From the NCBI GenBank assembly GCA_030248215.1, contig JASANG010002875.1, positions 186,001-250,000 of the forward strand: 64,000 nt of DNA, given 5' to 3'. The position numbers and the translations under genes are program-made. Positions 51,633 through 64,000 of this stretch are shown here, in pieces. The first letter of the stretch is position 1, and each line of letters begins with the position of its first letter. This DNA comes from Enoplolaimus lenunculus. Lineage: Eukaryota > Nematoda > Enoplea > Enoplida > Thoracostomopsidae. A model generated the notes under the pieces. The model ran no database searches. It worked only from the letters and a program-made list of their open reading frames with translations, and had not been told where the DNA came from.

Positions 51633-53305
51633 CACGCAGTTGACCACTGCTTATTCAAAAGCTGGGAACATGAAACTATCGCGTACATTAAAGCAAAGTT
51701 GAAATATGCCCACATTTTATCAGCATTATATATGTCTACATTTGAAAAAAATTGTACATTTAATAGCTACATAAAACGAATGGCGCATATGCAGATGCCA
51801 GATTATACAGGAAAGCCAAGATACATCTTAAGTTCAATATACACTGTCGAAAACTGTTAAAAAGATTATTTTATGTATTGCAATTGTTCCTAACATTTGA
51901 CTCAGACTCGAAATATAAAACGAAGGAATTTGGCCATGTTAGAGTATGGCTCACTCGATTGGGTAAGCAAAATTTGGACTTTATTAAGCAGGTTCATTGT
52001 CGTTTTGACAGTCTATTTTCCAAGTATCTCAACTTTCTTACAATGAGAGGCTAAAGAGACTCCACTCGGAATGAAATACCTTAAAACCAGCAAGTAAAAC
52101 TTGAACTGATTATCATTAAAGTCCTATTCACACCTGGTAGTTTTTGCAGCAAAAACTCGTAGCTGCAAACACTTTCATTCTGAATCTTGACGTGAATTTA
52201 ATTCCGGTGATTTATTTGCAAGTACAAGAACTTCTTCAAAGTTGTTTTGTGACCTTACTTTCGCATGTAAGTTGCACGTTCGAGTTTTGCTGCAAAATCT
52301 TGCACGTGTTAAAAAGACTTTGTTTGAAGAAATAACAAAACCTACTAGCTATAACATTACACGTATAAATTAATACAATATTAGAAGTCTTCGGAAAATC
52401 AAAGTGAATTACGCGTAACGTTTTACACTTTGCTACGGTATAAATATCTCAAAATTCAGAAGTTTTTCATAAAAAAACGATCCGGCCCTCTTCTATACAT
52501 GGGTCAAAACTTGTTTTGATAGGGGCCCAAAACCCGCAATGACTGTTTTATTTCTATGTCTAAATTTTTATAATTAATCCTTCAATATTTACAATCGTAA
52601 AAAATATTTCCAACCATACAAAAACATTCTTTCTAAAATCAGACACAAAAGAAATATTTTCAATATGGTACTAAATTATGAAAAAGTTCCTGACTGGAAC
52701 TATCATTGTAAGAAGGACAAAAATCAAACAGCTCTAAATTTTTACAAACAATATACTCCAAAAACACTAATTTTTACTCTCCAAAATCAGCAAGCATTTT
52801 TAGTTCGATATGCTGACTCAGGTTTGAATATAGAATTTCTTTTCGTCAGCACTAGCCACTTTAGTGGTGAAACAATGCAAATGATTCCAAAGTTTTTTCC
52901 ACAACGTAAACTTAGCATTCAACTTTAAAGTAATCGTGTTTCTACAAAGAAACCTGTTAGCAATCACATTGATATCTTAGCTAGTACATACTGGTCGTCT
53001 TTTTCTCGTTTAAATGAAATTGATGGATGAACGAATTTTGTTTCGTTTAGGCTTCCGTATTAGATAAGAACGGTATTTTTTTGCGAGGGAACCTACGGGT
53101 TCAGTTTCCTGCTCTGGACACTCTCATAAGTACAAGATTAAATTAAATAAGCAAGAAATTGAGCAAAATTGCTTTGTTTGAATTGTTTCCACGCGTTGAT
53201 TGAAACAGTAGAATCCTAAAAATGTGATGCATAAACTATCATTTTTTTGCAGAATCTAATGTTTAAAGCGTTACATATTCATCAGTTTTGCAAATAACTT
53301 ATGAC
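51633..53305. promoter_or_regulatory. Shared 5' region of SIK (minus) and WDR33 (plus)
   Basis: The two start codons face away from each other across about 1.67 kb, so both promoters should lie here. No TATA box or other element was assigned. It also contains a family C end (CCGGCCCTCTTCTATACATG, about 52478-52505) and dispersed repeat K at 52640-52870. Confidence 0.4.
52640..52928 (+). repeat. Dispersed repeat K, copy 2, with an open frame
   Basis: Shares ordered words with 30690-30835. An 87-codon frame (52665-52928) with DWNYHCKKDKNQTALNFYKQ and FLVRYADSG is open here but not conserved in copy 1. It may be a decayed transposon gene of unknown type. Confidence 0.4.
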
Positions 53306-59087
<5,782 letters not shown>

Positions 59088-59715
59088 GTAGAACAGTACA
59101 TACGTTTTATGTGCATCATTGGGCCTGTGATTGTGTTACATTCTCAAGAAAACGTGCCTCGTTTCAAAAATAACAGTCGGTATTCATTATATTCTTTAAA
59201 TAGCAATAGACAACGCAACAAAGATTTACAAAAGGTTTATTGGCTGGAGTTCGGCTCAGATACCTTAGATTTGTTCTTGCAAATTTGAAAATGAGATGCG
59301 ATTTATTGGTAGAAAATTTTTTGGCAGTTGTCTCTTGATGCTAGTCGACACTGGTATTTTGGTAGTGCTGTTAAGTCATTCTGCCTCAATGCCTCATTTT
59401 TAGCATTACAGTTCGTTTCGATTCAAATGTTATTCCATTCATTAAAATGTTGTTTAATGTTATAACTAACTTGTATGGTTGACTTAATTTTTATTTTGTT
59501 GTACATGGATATATGTAGAGATGCTGTATTGCGTCATCAGTATTGCATTACGCATAATTTCGTAATATTGTTTGCACATAAAGAACCTTTCTATGTCATT
59601 TACTAGGTTAGGCGTAGGTTTTTAATGTGATTGGTTGATTGAATATACTGGTGTGATTTTAGTTTTATATACTGTGATTTCTTGATTTTCGGACGGATAC
59701 GTTGTATATGATAAG
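59088..59715. other. Last WDR33 intron seen, no exon found
   Basis: Starts with the exon 6 donor (GTAGAA, non-consensus at the fifth base). AT-rich, with no further WD-repeat exon recognised here. Confidence 0.45.
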
Positions 59716-60083
59716 CAGAGTGCAACAGGAATTCCGGTTCCGGCATTTTATCACCTTCCGATTCCGGTAAATTTTTACCGAAATTAAAAATTTCGGTATT
59801 AAAATTTGGTCGATGAAAATTAAGATATTTTACTAAAAAATGACGATAAAAAATTAAACAGATTTCATTAGTATAGTATGCAAACTTTGACAATCGCTGA
59901 AAATAAACCATCGAAGGTAGATTTCGCTTCCGTGGATTATGAAAATCTAAAATGCAGTAGATAAAGTGAATACCTATCTCCAACTAGGGGTTATTTCACA
60001 AATAATATTGCAAAAAAGAAAATTAAAATGAATTTTTCGGTGGCATGTATTTTTCATTTTCCGGTAATTCCGGTTGCACCCTG
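59716..60083. mobile_element. hAT-like MITE (family D), complete with exact 8-bp duplication
   Basis: The left end CAGAGTGCAACAGGAATTCC and right end GGTAATTCCGGTTGCACCCTG are imperfect inverted repeats. Flanks ATGATAAG at 59708-59715 and 60084-60091 are identical. 368 bp, no coding; the reading frame across it (59603-59983) is accidental. This copy best defines the family as hAT-like. Confidence 0.85.
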
Positions 60084-60091
60084 ATGATAAG

Positions 60092-63025
60092 TTAATCCAT
60101 TAGATCCACAAATACGGCTGTCGTATATTAGCGTCGTCACATTCATTTCTATTTTATCACTAACTACTGCATACTCGAATCAAGAGCAGTCTTACAGTTT
60201 GGGAGTTTCTTATGAGATTATAAGACGTTTATGAAGAGTTTCAAAAAGGATTTGTCTAGAGCTTAAACAAGACCATCTTTTACAATTTAAATTGCCGGCG
60301 GCTATATTTGCCTTCAACTGAATGGTTTAAGTTATGTAAACTATTTTAAAAACAATAATGATGTGCCAAGCGTAACAATTTGCGACTGAAACTTTTTAAA
60401 TTTCAAGCAAAGCGAACAAGTGCTTAAAAGATTACACAAAAAGTGTCTGCTCCAACAACTAGTAAATTTGTGCTAATCGAAAACTATACCAGATGGCATA
60501 CTTAAAATAATTTTGAGGCTATATCGGTAACCGATCCTGAATTTCTTTGCACTGGCCACTATAACGCACTACTAACAGTCTCAAGAAAAGTTGGGAAGTT
60601 GCCCATGAACTTTTCTGGTCAGAACTGGTTTGTGTAGGGACCGATTTATAACACTTTTCTGGTAAGAACTGGTTTGTGTAGAGACGGATTTATAACAAGC
60701 ATATCGGGCAAGCACAGCCAGGGAGAACATATTGGTATTCGCCCTAATTTTTTATAAAAATTTGAAAACACATGGTCCTCCCGTACGAAACAACTTCCTT
60801 CCAATAGCAGGTTGTACAGGTGCCCCCTAAATTTTTTTCTGGCTACGCTAGTGTGGACAAGTGTAAATTTTGCCCTGTCCGGCTCCTGATATATAATCTG
60901 TGAAAGTACTAGATAACTGAAAGATGTCTAAATTTTTTCTGAGACCAGGTTTCTGTGCCTCTGTTGCGCATGGTCCATCACCCAACTGCAGGACGAGGGC
61001 AAGGTGCACGCGCAGCCTACGAACTGTTTTCCTCAACCACCAGCGTATTAATACCAGCAATTTAATAAAATTAATGCTGGATAACTGAATAAGCACAGTA
61101 TTTTGTGAAGAGTAACACAACTGAATCTGTGACCGTTTTAAACATCGAACCGGTAACCTGAATTTATGTCGCATGTCTATTAAATTCAGATAATATATTT
61201 AAATTCATATAATATATTTTTCTGGTAGTCAACGATTCATTATTTCACGTGTCCAATATACTATTAAAGGCATTAATTAGCATTGTGATTGTTGGTTTTC
61301 GCTACATGTATAAAGCAGCAAATAAACAATTCAAAGCTGCCGTTTGAAAATAACTTGTTGATGCTGAGTTTCTGCTGTTTTTGCCAAGATCAGTTAATAA
61401 AGGTCTGTATTTTCAAATAAAATTTAGCGTCAGATTTAGATCGGAGTAAATTTGGCAATGCTTTCCGTCTTTTGATGAATTGATACGTACATAGGTTGGC
61501 ACGGATGAGTTGTTAGAATGCCTTTTGTTTGACGTGAAAGACGATTCGTTTTGCGTGTCTTCGTATGGACATCTTCGTGTTTTAATAGGATTTATATGTC
61601 AGTGTATTAGTCTAGGCATACGCTTCTTGGCGTTATATTTGTTTAAGTCTCAGCTATTATCGTCTCTATACCTGCGACTGGATACCACATATCTTGTGCG
61701 GTGCTATGATGATGATGATGGTGAACTAAGTACTGATTGCTGAATACTGATATAGTTTTCATAAAACAAGAGCTTAACAGCTGCATGTAGCAGCGTAGCG
61801 CTAGCTCATGCAGTTGAATTTAAGCAATTGTTGTAGCAAATCAAACTGTTTGTTTACGTTTCACAAATTTCAAATAAGTTACTAATTGAGAAATTCTGCA
61901 TTGGTTTAATTTTTGAAAATACAACTGTTGAAATATTTACACGCATGTAATCTCCAGTCTCTCCGTTACTAGAAGAACGAAATTTTGACAGAACAGGAAC
62001 AGGAATTTAATCTCTTTGCAGGAACAGGAACTGGGATTTGAAACAATTTTCATCACAGAAAATTACTATTGGACTTTTTAGAAACGTTTCAGCGATATCA
62101 TCACCAAGTTTTGCTAAAACACATCAGCAACAGTTTATTAACAAAATTGAACTAATTGCAAAAACATTGGTTTTGAAATAAAATTATTAAAGACAAGGTT
62201 TCCAATATTCAAATGATTATGAGTATAATTTGCCACAAAACAGTAAGCCGGAACAACTTTGTGTAATTTTTGGTTATGCCGTTTAAACAAATTCATTTGT
62301 TGACAGAGCGGAACACAACTGGCCGATCTACTTACTATACGTACAATACCGAAAGTACGCTGAATATTATATCAGATAGGTTCTCTTACATTTAATTACA
62401 AAGTTTATGGGGTGGTCTGAATCGGGAGTCTTTAAATTGTCTAAAAAACCCAGCGGTTGGCAACTGTACTGTTCTTTTAATTTTTTGCAAATGTATATAA
62501 CATTTCCTAATCGGCATCGGCATGGGTATATATAGTCGGCACTTTTGCTGTCGCATAATCATATAATGTAGTATCCTATCAGTTCTTTCAGCATCGTGAA
62601 TTAGAATTGGAGTCGGGACGCTTCGGCATCGGCATACATTTCAAAATAAAAATCGGTATCGGCAAAAATTTTAGTATGGACAGAGCCCTACAAATTGCAT
62701 AAGTGCTTGTACTGATTCTTGCAAAATTGGTATGCCGGGTCTTCTTATCCCTATCTCATCGATTAAAAATTTGTCGAAAAAAGTTCCGAGTGGGGTATAT
62801 AGTTCGCGCCGAGAAACCCTTTGTGTACGCCAGTGTGTTTCGTACCACGCTTGGGTATTTTCCAGTGCCACAGTTTCCCTGCAGCTCTGCTGCTACCAAC
62901 TACCGATCAATTGTATGAGTACGTAATCAACCGGAATTCATAATGAAATTGTGTGGTGCGAAAAGTGTAGAGTCGAATAAAGTAGCGGATTAATCTGAAT
63001 TCGCGCATTTTTATGCATCTTAGGT
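60092..63025. other. Long stretch with no gene recognised
   Basis: Open frames at 60848-61174 (minus), 61510-61743 (plus) and 62671-62871 (minus) show no family motif. Two 37-40 bp units with CTTTTCTGGTMAGAACTGGT-like sequence repeat at about 60606-60690. Short CCGGCATCGG-type degenerate words occur around 62510-62670. It presumably belongs to the large WDR33 intron. Confidence 0.4.
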
Positions 63026-63385
63026 AGGGTGCAACCGGAATTTCTCTTCCGACATTTTTTTATCTAACGGTTACGGTAAATTTTTACCGGAATTAAAAAT
63101 TCCAGTATTAAAATTGTTTCGGTGGAAATTAAGATATTTTACTAAAAATGACGATAAAAATTATATATATATTTATTAGTATACGTAGTATGCAAACCTT
63201 GACAATCGCCGAAAATAAACCATCGAAGATAGATTTCGCTTCAGTGGATCATGAAAATCTAAAATTCAGCAGATACAGTAAATACCTAACTCAAACTATG
63301 GTCATTTCGCCAATAATATTGCAAGAAAGAAAATTAAAATTAATTTTTCGGTGGCATGTGCTTTTAATTCCGGTTGCACCCTGCT
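63026..63385. mobile_element. hAT-like MITE (family D), copy near window end
   Basis: Left TAGGGTGCAACCGGAATTTC and right AATTCCGGTTGCACCCTG. The interior matches 59716-60083 almost throughout (GACAATCGCCGAAAATAAAC and following). Flanks share CTTAGG, so the target duplication is partly preserved. Confidence 0.7.
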
Positions 63386-64000
63386 TAGGCTTTTGCGTTA
63401 TACTAGAAGCAAACAGAATTAGACGCGTAAAGAAATACAAGTGCTTGTTTCGACGAGTTCTGTCAACCGCATGTTACAAATAGCACTAAAAATATCTGTA
63501 TAAACGTTGTAATAGCCGAATTGCTAGGGCCTACCTATATTTATTTTACTTATAGTAAGTTGAATGTCAGGATTTGCGGTGACCGTAAATTTTAACAAGA
63601 CATGTAATAGTTGTAGCACGGCTTTGCGTTCTTCCGAGATACGAACGCACGCTGCTGCGATGCGTCAAGTGTGGGGCACGGGAGCATCGCTTTCTTGCTG
63701 TGCAAATGAATAAACAAGTGCGCACACAAGTAAATATTTGAGTATATAGCTACTCACTATTTAGCGTATTAGCAGCTATGGCAACTATGGCTATATATGT
63801 ATATATATGTATATACATGATATAAATACATATTTTTACACGACTAAAATACTTCCAACAGTGCACCAATTTAGGTCCTTTATCGGTTAACATGTGGTTC
63901 CGGAACAAAATTTACTATCCGGTATCCGGTAAATTTAATATCTGGTCGATTTTTGATATATATATATATTTTTTTTTGATATATATATATATATATATAT
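63386..64000. other. Window end, AT-rich, no gene recognised
   Basis: A GC-richer segment at 63620-63690 can be read as RCVKCGAREHR-like residues but is too short to call. Degenerate CCGGTATCCGG words lie at 63905-63950. The end is a TATATA tract. Confidence 0.4.

Noticed and set aside
59603-59983. 126-codon minus-strand frame
   Set aside because: It lies almost wholly within a hAT-like MITE and is not matched by an open frame in other copies.
63148-63483. 111-codon plus-strand frame
   Set aside because: It also crosses a family D MITE; the similarity to 59716-60083 is repeat, not gene, conservation.
63600-63720. Zinc-knuckle-like RCVKCGAREHR
   Set aside because: Too short, final Cys missing, and no neighbouring coding sequence.

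Overview
This is a eukaryotic, AT-rich, low-gene-density window, most likely from a nematode. The Mago protein read from its exons has the nematode-style stretch [12 protein letters not shown], the kinase gene looks like the single nematode SIK (KIN-29), and many short repeats resemble the nematode telomere unit TTAGGC. The repeat load would fit an enoplean lineage such as mermithids, but that is inference. There are no bacterial operons, CRISPR arrays or convincing RNA genes.

Four host genes were assembled exon by exon by eye, using GT/AG sites with matching phase. (1) 14736-16896, minus: the C-terminal 173 codons of a malate/L-lactate dehydrogenase of the Ldh2/YjmC type. Its 5' exons were not found. 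(2) 24569-27186, plus: a complete five-exon mago nashi gene of 148 aa. (3) 35187-51632, minus: a complete 15-exon salt-inducible kinase of 1388 aa. (4) 53306 to about 59087, plus: the first six coding exons of WDR33/Pfs2, whose remainder was not found before the window end. Ldh2/mago and SIK/WDR33 are head-to-head pairs, and mago and SIK are tail-to-tail. Mago belongs to the exon-junction complex, WDR33 to mRNA 3'-end formation and SIK to LKB1/cAMP signalling, so no shared pathway is implied.

The rest is largely transposon-derived. A full-looking LINE (about 16950-22018) with an uninterrupted reading frame lies just upstream of the last recognised Ldh2 exon, in antisense. Its protein starts with a 2A-type ribosome-skipping motif, then four PHD-like zinc modules, endonuclease, reverse transcriptase, RNase H and a C-terminal zinc knuckle. 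To its right is the 3' end of an LTR element (polypurine tract plus a 677-bp LTR). A broken BEL/Pao fossil lies at 11664-14303, and a degraded Tx1/L1-like LINE relic at 9130-10790.

At least eight families of short non-autonomous repeats fill intergenic space and introns. Several show target duplications: 8-bp duplications flank hAT-like MITEs, a TTAGGC-cored MITE also has an 8-bp duplication, a piggyBac-like MITE sits between TTAA sites, and a 1.08-kb element is flanked by TA. Two inverted copies of a hairpin-headed repeat occupy SIK intron 1. The strongest candidates for a second look are the 2A plus four-zinc-finger LINE, the TTAGGC-cored MITE family and an SGNH-hydrolase-like region behind the BEL/Pao integrase.
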